This document shows positions 53,188 through 60,784 of a stretch of 64,000 nucleotides of DNA, piece by piece. Origin of the DNA: JAWKWH01 sp963669285 (GTDB lineage: Bacteria > Pseudomonadota > Alphaproteobacteria > Rhizobiales > Rhizobiaceae); NCBI GenBank assembly GCA_963669285.2, contig CAXXSI010000010.1, positions 1 to 64,000 of the forward strand. Direction: 5' to 3'. The first letter of the stretch is position 1. Each line of letters starts with the position of its first letter. Below the pieces are notes generated by a model. That model did not search any database, was not told the DNA's origin, and saw nothing but the letters and a program-made list of their open reading frames with translations. The position numbers and the translations under genes are program-made.

Positions 53188-53769
53188 ATGTCCGAATTTC
53201 AAACGCAAAAAAAGGCCCTTCGGCGCGAAACGCTCGCCCGTCGGGATTGCCTTGATGTCGAATGGCGCATCGAGGCTTCGCTTGGCTTCGCCGCTGCAGC
53301 TGATCAGATCGATTTCGAGCCCGGAACGGTCATATCCGGATTTTGGCCGATCCGCTCCGAGGTCGATGTCCGCCCGTTGATGGCTGTACTGCGCGATAAA
53401 GGCGCCCGGCTATGCCTGCCTGCCATCATCGATCAGACGACAATTGTATTTCGCGAACTGGTGCGTGGCGCGCCGATGATCGACATGGGTTTCGGTACCG
53501 CAGGTCCAGGCCCGGAGGCCGAGGTTCTTGATCCTGAAATCATGCTAGTGCCGTTGGCGGCCTTCGATTCCGGCGGCCAGCGGATCGGTTACGGCGCCGG
53601 CTACTATGACCGGGCGATATCGAAACTGATCGCCAAGGGGATTAAGCCTCGTTTGATCGGCATTGCATTCGATTGCCAAAAGGTCGCGGCTGTGCCGGTT
53701 GAACCGCATGACATCCCCCTACACGAAATCCTGACCGAAAGCGGCTTGCGTCGCTTCGACCAGCACTGA
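53188..53769 (+). CDS. 5-formyltetrahydrofolate cyclo-ligase
   Basis: 193 residues. ATP-dependent conversion of 5-formyl- to 5,10-methenyl-tetrahydrofolate. Family motifs: IRSEVDVRPLM near 52-62, MLVPLAAFDSGGQRIGYGAGYYDRAI with the GYGxGYYDR nucleotide-binding signature near 129, and a closing VPVEPHDIPL. ATG 53188 directly follows the 6S RNA and is typical in length. The 6S-fau pair is conserved across proteobacteria. The next gene starts 13 bases later. Confidence 0.93.
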   Translation: MSEFQTQKKALRRETLARRDCLDVEWRIEASLGFAAAADQIDFEPGTVISGFWPIRSEVDVRPLMAVLRDKGARLCLPAIIDQTTIVFRELVRGAPMIDMGFGTAGPGPEAEVLDPEIMLVPLAAFDSGGQRIGYGAGYYDRAISKLIAKGIKPRLIGIAFDCQKVAAVPVEPHDIPLHEILTESGLRRFDQH

Positions 53770-53782
53770 TAGACGGGCGCTC

Positions 53783-54604
53783 ATGCGTTTTTTGTTTTTG
53801 GGCGATATGGTGGGCAAGTCGGGTCGGACTGCGGTTTGGGAAAAACTGCCTGGCCTGCGATCCGATTTCAATCTCGATTTTGTCGTGGTCAATGGCGAAA
53901 ATGCGGCTGGCGGCTTCGGCATTACCAAAAGCATCTTCGAACAGACCCTGGATGCCGGCGCTGATGTGGTGACAACCGGAAACCATGTCTGGGACCAGCG
54001 CGAAGCTCTGGAGTTTGCCGGACGCCAGGAGCGTTTTCTGCGCCCGGTCAATTATCCTTCGGGAACGCCTGGGCGCGGAGCGGGTGTGTATGTGGCAGAA
54101 AACGGCGCCCGGGTGATGGTGACCAACATCATGGGCCGGGTTTTCATGCATCCCGAACTCGACGATCCGTTCCAGGCCGGCGAGCGCGAACTGGCCGCTT
54201 GCCCGCTTGGCGAGCAGGCCGACGCAGTGATCGTCGATTTTCATGCCGAAGCGACATCGGAAAAGATCTGTTTTGCACATTTCGTCGACGGCCGCGCCAG
54301 CCTCGTTGTCGGCACTCATACCCATTGCCCGACGGCCGATCATCAGATTTTGAACGGCGGTACCGGTTATCTTTCGGATGCGGGCATGTGTGGCGACTAC
54401 GATTCCTCGCTTGGCATGGACAAGGAGGAGCCGATCAACCGATTCCTGTCCAAGGTTGCAAAAGGACGCTTTGAGGCGGCAACCGGACCAGCCACGCTCT
54501 GTGGTGTGGCGGTCGAGATTTCCGATCGCACTGGCCTTGCCGAAAAAATCGCGCCGCTCAGGCTGGGACCGCGGCTTGGTGAGGTGATGCCGGACTTCTG
54601 GTAG
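53783..54604 (+). CDS. YmdB-type metallophosphoesterase
   Basis: 273 residues of the TIGR00282/YmdB family, a 2',3'-cyclic nucleotide phosphodiesterase with two metals. Motifs: FLFLGDMVGKSGR, VVNGENAAGGFGIT, TGNHVWDQRE, VDFHAEATSEK and GTHTHCPTAD, covering all metal ligands. It may influence RNA turnover, as shown for the Bacillus homologue. Same direction and close spacing suggest cotranscription with the cyclo-ligase gene. Confidence 0.9.
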   Translation: MRFLFLGDMVGKSGRTAVWEKLPGLRSDFNLDFVVVNGENAAGGFGITKSIFEQTLDAGADVVTTGNHVWDQREALEFAGRQERFLRPVNYPSGTPGRGAGVYVAENGARVMVTNIMGRVFMHPELDDPFQAGERELAACPLGEQADAVIVDFHAEATSEKICFAHFVDGRASLVVGTHTHCPTADHQILNGGTGYLSDAGMCGDYDSSLGMDKEEPINRFLSKVAKGRFEAATGPATLCGVAVEISDRTGLAEKIAPLRLGPRLGEVMPDFW

Positions 54605-54729
54605 AACTATTCCCAGGTAATTTGGGTTCGCATGGGTGCTGGATCGACTGGATGAGCCATTCCTGCCAGGCGCGCTTGGCTATCGTGAGACTGCGCCGAA
54701 CAGCGCAACGATGATTGCGTAGACGACGG

Positions 54730-54996
54730 TCATTCGTGGACGAATGCCTCCTTCATTGACGGCCGGTCTCGGTTTGCGTTTCCTGTTGTCATGCGAAGCA
54801 CGAGCCAGCCGCCGAGCAGGAATCCGGCAATCAAGCCGATCGGCCCGGCAACATAAATCGCCGCCCAACCGGCAGTCGATTCGTAAATACTGCCGTAGAA
54901 AATCGAAACAAAGGTCAGTTCGCAAAGCAGCGCCAGGGCTGGCCCGCATATGATGGCGCCAGCGAGCGCTGCACCTAGTGACGCTAGATATCTCAT
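54730..54996 (-). CDS. Small membrane protein, unknown
   Basis: 88 residues from the ATG at 54996. Two hydrophobic segments (about 5-29 and 43-65) and a charged C-terminus (NANRDRPSMKEAFVHE). No family recognised. The longer frame to 55050 lacks a ribosome-binding site. It converges on the YmdB-type gene and is divergent from the TrcR gene. A 17-codon hydrophobic reading frame overlaps its stop (ATGA) but I do not annotate it. Confidence 0.55.
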   Translation of the reverse strand: MRYLASLGAALAGAIICGPALALLCELTFVSIFYGSIYESTAGWAAIYVAGPIGLIAGFLLGGWLVLRMTTGNANRDRPSMKEAFVHE

Positions 54997-55218
54997 GTTT
55001 TCCAAATCCCTTTTTGGTTCGGTGGTGAGCGCAATAGAGTTGGTTTTCACGCACGGCTGTGCGCCGTGTCACAAGGATGCCGACAGGTTTTCAGCCACGC
55101 GCATGGTACCCATTGCTCCTCGACCAAATTGGCGTTATAGGGGCAGGTGATTTCCCAATTTTGGTGGCTAGCACCACCGCCCGCGCAAGGGACGCGGGCG
55201 AGCGAGAAGGATATTTCC

Positions 55219-55914
55219 ATGGCCAATACATTGCTGATGCCCAAGGCGACCGCCGTCTGGCTTGTCGACAACACCGCCTTGACGTTCGATCAAATCGCCG
55301 AGTTCTGCAAGCTGCATCCATTGGAAGTATCAGCAATTGCCGACGGTGATGCAGCACAAGGTATCAAGGGGCAGGACCCGATCACTACCGGACAGCTATC
55401 GCGCGATGAGATCGCGGCCGGCGAGGCGGATTCCAATCACAGGCTTAAACTGTCCGAACCAAAGGTCCGCGTGCCCGAAACAAAACGCAAGGGTCCGCGC
55501 TACACGCCACTGTCGAAAAGGCAGGACCGGCCCAATGCGATCCTCTGGCTTGTGCGCAACCATGCCGAATTGAAGGATGCACAGATTTCGCGGCTTGTCG
55601 GCACAACGAAATCGACCATCGACCAGATCCGCGAGCGCACCCATTGGAACTCGGCCAATCTGCAGCCGCTCGATCCGGTAACGCTGGGGCTTTGCTCCCA
55701 GATCGATCTCGATTTCGAGGTTCAAAAGGCATCGAAAGACCGCCCTGCCGCCGAGCCGGCGGGCGATACTCTGCTGCCGGCATCCGAAACCGAGAACCTC
55801 GAGGTTGCGCCGGCGGAGCCGGAGCCCAAGGCCGAAGAGGAGTTGGATGCCGATGCCGTCTTTGCAAAACTGTCTTCGCTGAAAACACCGGATGCGGAGA
55901 AGGAAGGCCAATAG
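55219..55914 (+). CDS. trcR: Cell-cycle transcriptional regulator TrcR (DUF1013)
   Basis: 231 residues. The N-terminal part begins MANTLLMPKATAVWLVDNTALTF, followed by HPLEVSAIADGDAA and GQDPITTGQLSRDEI; a second HTH-like region is AILWLVRNHAELKDAQISRLVGTTKSTIDQIR near 115-145. This is the DUF1013 regulator conserved in alphaproteobacteria, tied in Caulobacter-type systems to the CtrA/CcrM cell-cycle network. C-terminal third is acidic and disordered. ATG 55219 has GAAGGATAT upstream. Confidence 0.9.
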   Translation: MANTLLMPKATAVWLVDNTALTFDQIAEFCKLHPLEVSAIADGDAAQGIKGQDPITTGQLSRDEIAAGEADSNHRLKLSEPKVRVPETKRKGPRYTPLSKRQDRPNAILWLVRNHAELKDAQISRLVGTTKSTIDQIRERTHWNSANLQPLDPVTLGLCSQIDLDFEVQKASKDRPAAEPAGDTLLPASETENLEVAPAEPEPKAEEELDADAVFAKLSSLKTPDAEKEGQ

Positions 55915-56515
55915 TCCGTTGGCAGGCGAGATATCTGCCAGTACCGGATCAATTCGGACTGCAGTGGGGGCAACCATCACTGCGGTGCTTCTTGTCGCCC
56001 CCATTGCCGCCGCATCGGGCCAGACACGGCAGTCACTGAGCGACGAGCTCGACATTTTCGCTGCCGACCATCTCGCGACAATTCAGGCCAGGTCGTTTCG
56101 CGACAACGTCGAGTATTGCGGGCTGTTCGGTCTGGACATCGATGATAATCTGGTCGCGACAAAGGCAATGCGCGGACAGGCGGACAGCTGCGAACCGGAG
56201 GTCGGCCCTCCTGACCTTGAAGTCCTTGCCACCTACCACACCCATGGCGGCTATTCGCGAAACAACGATACCGAAGTGCCGTCGGTGTTCGATCTGACAG
56301 GCGATATCGACGAAGGCGTGGACGGTTATATCGCAACCCCGGGGGGCAGGTTGTGGCTGAATTTGGTTGAAGAACGGGTTTCCGTCCTGCTGTGTGGGCC
56401 TGGATGTCTGCCCACTGATCCGGATTTCCGTGAATGCGCAGCATTTCTGCCCGATGTCGAATATTCCGTGGAGGAATTGCGCGATCGCGCCGCAAATGAC
56501 ACCGGCGAATGCTGA
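55892..56515 (+). CDS. DUF4329-like protein, exported
   Basis: 207 residues. A hydrophobic N-terminal segment (AVGATITAVLLVAPIAAASG) looks like a signal peptide. The core VEYCGLFGLDIDDNL, LEVLATYHTHGGYSRNNDTEVPSVFDL and VDGYIATPGGRLWLNL fits DUF4329, which is related to the JAB/deamidase-like peptidases and keeps a THG motif. Six cysteines suggest disulfides. Its start overlaps the end of trcR by 23 bases. Biological role unknown. Confidence 0.7.
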   Translation: MRRRKANSPLAGEISASTGSIRTAVGATITAVLLVAPIAAASGQTRQSLSDELDIFAADHLATIQARSFRDNVEYCGLFGLDIDDNLVATKAMRGQADSCEPEVGPPDLEVLATYHTHGGYSRNNDTEVPSVFDLTGDIDEGVDGYIATPGGRLWLNLVEERVSVLLCGPGCLPTDPDFRECAAFLPDVEYSVEELRDRAANDTGEC

Positions 56516-56554
56516 ACGGCATTGCCCGACTTTTGCATTGGCGTCGATCGCATC

Positions 56555-57253
56555 TCAGTCTTGCCCGCGCCGCTCCCTGGCCTCCATTTGCCGATAGAAA
56601 TCCGCCAACTGTTTGCCCGGCTCGGGTTTGAACCGGCTGCTTGTCAACGTCATCTCGCTGATGCGGTCCAGGCGAAACACGCGGAAATCGTTTCGCAACT
56701 CGCACCAGGCAACCATCGTCCATACCTTGCCCCAGAACCAAAGCCCCAGCGGGCGGATCTCACGCCGGCTTTCAGCGCCCTCCAGATCGGTATAGCTGAT
56801 TGACAGTTGATCGCGGCGTTCCACCGCGTGTTCCAGCTCATCGAGCCTTTCGCGGTCGGAATCGGACATTGTCGAGCCGGGAGCATGAATTTCGGTGCGC
56901 TCGATGCGAGCCTTTTCGGAATCGGGCAAAACCGCCTCGATCTTGACCAGCGCTTCCAGCGCTGCCCGTGCCATCGAAGCGCCGCCCCAGGCCTTGACCA
57001 TGCGGGCGCCGGCTACGAGGGCGACTATTTCATCGCGCGTGAACATCAGCGGCGGCAGGTCGAATCCCTGCCGCAGGATATACCCGACACCGGCTTCGCC
57101 ATCGATGGGAACACCGGTCGATTGCAGGTCGGCGATGTCGCGGTAGATCGTGCGTTCGGAGACTTCGAGCCATTCGGCAAGTTTGTACGCCGTGACAAGC
57201 CGCCCGCCACGCATATGCTGGACAATCTGAAACAGTCGGTCTGCACGGCGCAT
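56555..57253 (-). CDS. YafY-type regulator (HTH_11 plus WYL domain)
   Basis: 232 residues. An N-terminal winged HTH (RLFQIVQHMRGGRLVTAYKLAEWLEVSERTIYRDI) and a WYL domain (LSISYTDLEGAESRREIRPLGLWFWGKVWTMVAWCELRNDFRVFRLDRI) give the usual ligand-sensing layout. It is codirectional with and 30 bases downstream of the VOC gene, so it may be in the same unit. Two near-identical palindromes, one over the VOC ribosome-binding site and one before the DUF1127-like gene, are its likely operators. Confidence 0.88.
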   Translation of the reverse strand: MRRADRLFQIVQHMRGGRLVTAYKLAEWLEVSERTIYRDIADLQSTGVPIDGEAGVGYILRQGFDLPPLMFTRDEIVALVAGARMVKAWGGASMARAALEALVKIEAVLPDSEKARIERTEIHAPGSTMSDSDRERLDELEHAVERRDQLSISYTDLEGAESRREIRPLGLWFWGKVWTMVAWCELRNDFRVFRLDRISEMTLTSSRFKPEPGKQLADFYRQMEARERRGQD

Positions 57254-57284
57254 TTATCCTTCAGCTCCCCAATTCGTCCATGAT

Positions 57285-57728
57285 CTAGGCCGGTTCGAAC
57301 ATGCTGAACGAGTTGCCATCCGGATCCAGACAATAGGCAAAACGCCCCGGAGGGATGGTGATTACCGGCGAAACGACTTCACCGCCGGCATCGGTCACAC
57401 GCTTTAATGTGCCCTCAAGCTTGTCCGGCGCGGCAAGATGGACGGTGCTGCCGCAACCGGTTTTCGACGGTTCGCCTGGATAGAGATGGCCTGACACGCC
57501 TTTTGACATATCGGCGACCGGAAACATGGCAACAGGATTCGGACCGTCATTTTGGTCAATCAGTTCACCTTGAACCACGGCACCGTAGAAGGCTTTGGCC
57601 TTGTTCATGTCGCTCACGGGAATTTCGAACCATACGGCGGCGTCTTTGGGAGGATTAGCGGACATCAGTTGCTCCATCGTGTCGAATTGCGATGCGGCCG
57701 GGCGTACCCGGCCGCTTGTGTTTGCCAT
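57285..57728 (-). CDS. VOC-family protein (glyoxalase-like)
   Basis: 147 residues. The domain starts at about residue 27 (AAVWFEIPVSDMNKAKAFYGAVV) and ends with GRFAYCLDPDGNSFSMFE. Residues suggest a small metal-dependent VOC enzyme or binding protein such as those of the glyoxalase or antibiotic-resistance type. The ATG at 57728 has AGGAG within the palindrome just upstream; an ATG at 57665, at the start of the domain, is an alternative. It forms a cluster with a DUF1127-like gene and a WYL regulator. Confidence 0.85.
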   Translation of the reverse strand: MANTSGRVRPAASQFDTMEQLMSANPPKDAAVWFEIPVSDMNKAKAFYGAVVQGELIDQNDGPNPVAMFPVADMSKGVSGHLYPGEPSKTGCGSTVHLAAPDKLEGTLKRVTDAGGEVVSPVITIPPGRFAYCLDPDGNSFSMFEPA

Positions 57729-57731
57729 ATC

Positions 57732-57757
57732 GCTCCTGACAGCATTCTGTCAGGAGC
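57732..57757. promoter_or_regulatory. Palindromic operator 1 (VOC gene)
   Basis: GCTCCTGACA and TGTCAGGAGC are perfect 10-bp arms around GCATTC. It includes the AGGAG ribosome-binding site of the VOC gene and the last codons of the DUF1127-like gene. A second copy occurs at 57966. Probably the target of the WYL regulator, inferred from proximity. Confidence 0.65.
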
Positions 57758-57923
57758 CGCAGCGCTCGTCGAGATCGCCAAACGGCGGCCAGCCGATGTC
57801 TCTGCGGAAACGTTCGGGCAATTGCTCGATCAGGCGTATTTCGTTGAGTTGGCTGCGGCGCTTACGGTATCGGGTGACAAAGCGCTCAATCGAACGACCA
57901 GGGCGGGTGCGGATCGGGTTCAT
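57750..57923 (-). CDS. DUF1127-like small basic protein
   Basis: 57 residues. The sequence ERFVTRYRKRRSQLNEIRLIEQL and RRDIGWPP resembles DUF1127, small Arg-rich proteins, some of which regulate phosphate, carbon or RNA processes in rhizobia. The family call is tentative. AAAGGAG precedes the ATG at 57923. It lies between two copies of the palindromic operator and is codirectional with the VOC and WYL genes. Confidence 0.6.
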   Translation of the reverse strand: MNPIRTRPGRSIERFVTRYRKRRSQLNEIRLIEQLPERFRRDIGWPPFGDLDERCGS

Positions 57924-57965
57924 GGACGGGCTCCTTTGATTTGGGAGCCTCAATGTCGCACACCC

Positions 57966-57989
57966 CTCCTGACAACATTACGTCAGGAG
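57966..57989. promoter_or_regulatory. Palindromic operator 2 (DUF1127-like gene)
   Basis: CTCCTGAC and GTCAGGAG are perfect 8-bp arms around a central eight bases. Together they match operator 1 at most positions (arms and the CATT core). It is 43 bases before the start of the DUF1127-like gene, where a repressor site is expected. Confidence 0.65.
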
Positions 57990-58022
57990 CCCGTACAAGG
58001 TGTCAATTCAGGTCAGTTCGAC

Positions 58023-58811
58023 TTATTCCTCTTTCACTTCCACGGTGTAGTTCAGCGGCAATCGCCCACCATCGGCATAGATGGTCTGACCGGTAATATA
58101 GCTGGCATCGTCGGAGGCCAGGAAAGCCGCAATCGAAGCGATTTCCGAGGGATCGCCAATTCGCCCCAACGGTGTCCGCGACAGGATCCGCTCGCGGGCC
58201 TCGGGGTCGCTGTTGACCAAAGTCAGCATATCGGTGCCGATCGATCCGGGTCCTATGGCGTTGACGCGAATACCGTACGGTGCCAGTGCCAACGCCATTA
58301 CCTTCGTCAATTGGGCAACCCCGCCCTTGGAAACCGTATAGGGAAGCTGGTCGGGGAGCGCGAACACCGCGTTGACCGATGACATGTTGACGATTGCGCC
58401 GGCCGGCCCGCCATTCTTCACCTTGTCGACCATATAGCGCCCTACCGATTGACCGGCTAGGAACGAGCCCTTCAGGTTGACGCTCAGTACCCGGTCGAAA
58501 TCCTCTTCCTTCAGCTCCAGGAATTCCGCGCCATGCACGATACCGGCATTGTTGACCAGGACGTCAATATCGCCGAACGCATCGATTGCGGCGGCGACGA
58601 GATTGTGAACATCGAGCCGGTGGCTGACATCCGTCTTGACGAAGCGCACATCACCCAAAGCGCTAAGGTCGGTTGCCGCGGCTTCACCCTTTTCGGTATC
58701 AATATCGGCTATGATCACCTTCATGCCTTCACGCAGATAGCGGTCTGCGATGGCGTAACCGATGCCTCCGGCCGCCCCGGTTACAACGCCGATCTTTCCC
58801 GTCAGTGACAT
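58023..58811 (-). CDS. SDR-family NAD(P)-dependent oxidoreductase
   Basis: 262 residues. Classical SDR: IGVVTGAAGGIGYAIADRYL at the N-terminus, VLVNNAGIVHG near 85, the catalytic SSVNAVFALPDQLPYTVSKGG with Ser, Tyr and Lys near 140-160, and IRVNAIGPGSIGTDM. The substrate may be an alcohol, sugar or acyl thioester. ATG 58811 is used; the longer in-frame version lacks a ribosome-binding site. It is divergent from the FMN reductase gene. Confidence 0.9.
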   Translation of the reverse strand: MSLTGKIGVVTGAAGGIGYAIADRYLREGMKVIIADIDTEKGEAAATDLSALGDVRFVKTDVSHRLDVHNLVAAAIDAFGDIDVLVNNAGIVHGAEFLELKEEDFDRVLSVNLKGSFLAGQSVGRYMVDKVKNGGPAGAIVNMSSVNAVFALPDQLPYTVSKGGVAQLTKVMALALAPYGIRVNAIGPGSIGTDMLTLVNSDPEARERILSRTPLGRIGDPSEIASIAAFLASDDASYITGQTIYADGGRLPLNYTVEVKEE

Positions 58812-58948
58812 TCGAGTTTCCAACTTTGTTTCGATAGCGTGTCGATACTTGGATGAGGTAATCCGATCCGTCAACGCTGTGTGCAATTGACCTGCAATTC
58901 GCTTCACGATAACCCGGCGCACGATCTATCTGTAAAGCCGGACAAACC

Positions 58949-59539
58949 ATGACCCCGAAAATCCTTGCCTTTGCCGGTTCAAACCGCACAGGTGCCTACA
59001 GTGGAAAGACCGCCGATGCGGCAGTAAAGACACTCGCGCTGCTGGGCGCCGAAGTTACCCGCGTCGCATTGTCGGACTATCCGATGCCAATCCTGGATCA
59101 GGACCTCGAGGACACCGAAGGTGTTCCACAAAACGCGATCCGGCTTGGCCGGATGATCGCTGAGCATGACGGACTTCTGATCGTTACACCGGAGTACAAT
59201 GCTTCCATACCGCCACTGCTGAAAAATACCATTGACTGGCTCAGCCGAATTTCTGCCGACGGGGACAAACCGCTAAAGCCGTTTGCTGGCAAGATCGCCG
59301 CGCTTTGCGCCTCGTCGCCGGGCAAGCTTGGCGGCATTCGCGCGCTTGGCCATCTGCGACCCATCTGCATGAATGTCGGTTTGGAGGTGATCACGCCGCA
59401 GTGCTCGGTAGGCAACGCCGGAAGCGCATTCGATGAAGAGGGCAATCTGTCCGATGCGAGAACAGCCGGCATGATGGAGAATGTCTGCCGCACGCTGTGT
59501 CAGCATGCATCTTTGTTGTCGACGAGGTTGGAGCCATGA
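58949..59539 (+). CDS. NADPH-dependent FMN reductase
   Basis: 196 residues, flavodoxin-like fold. ILAFAGSNRTGAYSGKTADAAV at the start binds the FMN phosphate, and LLIVTPEYNASIPPLLKNTIDWLSR at about 70-95 is the family signature with the SIPPLLKN loop. It likely reduces quinones, azo compounds or supplies reduced FMN. The stop overlaps the pyrF start as ATGA, so the two genes are coupled. Confidence 0.9.
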   Translation: MTPKILAFAGSNRTGAYSGKTADAAVKTLALLGAEVTRVALSDYPMPILDQDLEDTEGVPQNAIRLGRMIAEHDGLLIVTPEYNASIPPLLKNTIDWLSRISADGDKPLKPFAGKIAALCASSPGKLGGIRALGHLRPICMNVGLEVITPQCSVGNAGSAFDEEGNLSDARTAGMMENVCRTLCQHASLLSTRLEP

Positions 59540-60231
59540 GTGTTGCAATGCGGGATCGCCTGATTGTCGGATTGGACCTGCCTGTCGTTACCGATGCCGA
59601 AAGGGCAGTTGCGGATCTGGGCGCCACGTGTTCGTTCTACAAGATCGGCTATCAGCTTGTATTTGCAGGCGGGCTTGAATTTGCCCGCGACCTCGCAAAG
59701 GACGGCAAACAGGTGTTCCTCGACATGAAGTTGCTGGATATCGACAACACCGTGGCCAGGGGCGTAGAAAATGTCGCCAAAATGGGCGTCACAATGCTGA
59801 CAATTCATGCCTATCCCAAGGCGATGCGCGCCGCGGTCAAGGCGGCAAGGGGCTCTGACCTGTGCCTCCTCGGGGTAACCGTGCTGACCTCCATGGACGA
59901 CGCTGATCTCGCCGCTGCCGGCTATTCGCAGACGGCTGCAGACATTGTTGGCGAACGTGCCGGCGATGCCAAAGAAGCCGGCATGGGCGGTGTTGTCTGT
60001 TCGGCTGCCGAGGCCGGTCGGGTGCGAAACATTGTCGGGCCGGACATGGCTGTTGTTACACCCGGCATCAGACCCGCAGGTGCTGATCATGGTGACCAGA
60101 AGCGTGTCGTAACACCAGGCGACGCGATCCGCGCAGGCGCATCGCACCTGGTTGTCGCTCGGCCCATTATCGGCGCGGTTGACAGGCAAGCCGCCGCCGC
60201 TGCAATCATTGAAGAAATGAACACGGTTTGA
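59536..60231 (+). CDS. pyrF: Orotidine 5'-phosphate decarboxylase
   Basis: 231 residues. Final step of UMP synthesis. The Lys-Asp tetrad region reads FLDMKLLDIDNTVARGV, and the C-terminal VVTPGIRPAGADHGDQKRVVTPGDAIRAGASHLVVARPI has the phosphate-binding loop with the conserved Arg. The family's usual LKxHDI has Leu instead of His here, common in rhizobial enzymes as I recall. ATG 59536 lies in an ATGA overlap with the FMN reductase stop. Confidence 0.95.
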   Translation: MSVAMRDRLIVGLDLPVVTDAERAVADLGATCSFYKIGYQLVFAGGLEFARDLAKDGKQVFLDMKLLDIDNTVARGVENVAKMGVTMLTIHAYPKAMRAAVKAARGSDLCLLGVTVLTSMDDADLAAAGYSQTAADIVGERAGDAKEAGMGGVVCSAAEAGRVRNIVGPDMAVVTPGIRPAGADHGDQKRVVTPGDAIRAGASHLVVARPIIGAVDRQAAAAAIIEEMNTV

Positions 60232-60250
60232 AACGTGTAGAGGGAGAGTG

Positions 60251-60541
60251 ATGATGCCGAAAGGTTATTGGATTGCCCGCGTCGATGTACGCGACGAGGA
60301 GCGTTACAAGGACTATATTGCAACGGCAAAACCGGCATTCGAACGCTACGGTGCAAATTTTCTGGCACGCGGCGGCGCAATTGCTCCTCTGGAAGGTCAG
60401 CACCGTAAGCGCAATGTGGTGATTGAATTTCCGTCATTGCAGGATGCCGTCGACTGCTACAATTCCACCGAATATCAGGCAGCTGCGGCGATCCGCCAGG
60501 AAGTGGCCGATGCCGAGATGATCGTTGTCGAAGGTGCCTGA
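60251..60541 (+). CDS. DUF1330 protein
   Basis: 96 residues. The sequence KGYWIARVDVRDEERYKDYI ... AAFERYGANFLARGG and QDAVDCYNSTEYQAAAAIR is typical of the DUF1330 alpha-beta barrel-like dimers. The third codon is also ATG, and AGGGAG sits seven bases before it. It follows pyrF by 20 bases and is probably in the same operon. Function unknown. Confidence 0.88.
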   Translation: MMPKGYWIARVDVRDEERYKDYIATAKPAFERYGANFLARGGAIAPLEGQHRKRNVVIEFPSLQDAVDCYNSTEYQAAAAIRQEVADAEMIVVEGA

Positions 60542-60670
60542 ACCGCTCACCCTTGCCGGTTGATCTTCTGCGCGGGCGATTCGCATTTTTGGATCGGAAA
60601 TGCCCGCCGCAATCCAGCAGACAATGTCGTCGATCCACCGAAAGGTCGATGAGTTGACGTGGTGGTAACT

Positions 60671-60720
60671 GCTTTTGCACACAATGGTGCATTGCAAAAG
60701 ATCGTCAACCTGTTAACTTT
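60671..60720 (+). promoter_or_regulatory. PHB depolymerase promoter with candidate PhaR boxes
   Basis: GCTTTTGCACACAA (60671-60684) and GTGCATTGCAA (60687-60697) stand side by side, and CTTTTGCA and TGCAAAAG form an inverted repeat around them. TTGCAA (60692-60697) is a plausible -35 with TGTTAACTT (60711-60719) as extended -10. GTGCATTGCAA is the exact complement of TTGCAATGCAC in the phasin promoter. The layout parallels that promoter. Confidence 0.55.
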
Positions 60721-60784
60721 GCTGCAGGGCAACAATAGAGGGCCGGGCGGATCAGCTTGATTTTGCTTCGGAATTTTGAATACG

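Noticed and set aside
57732..57989. The CTCCTGACA palindromes as a dispersed REP-like repeat
   Set aside because: Only two copies noticed in the window, both at gene starts beside a regulator; an operator role is a better fit.
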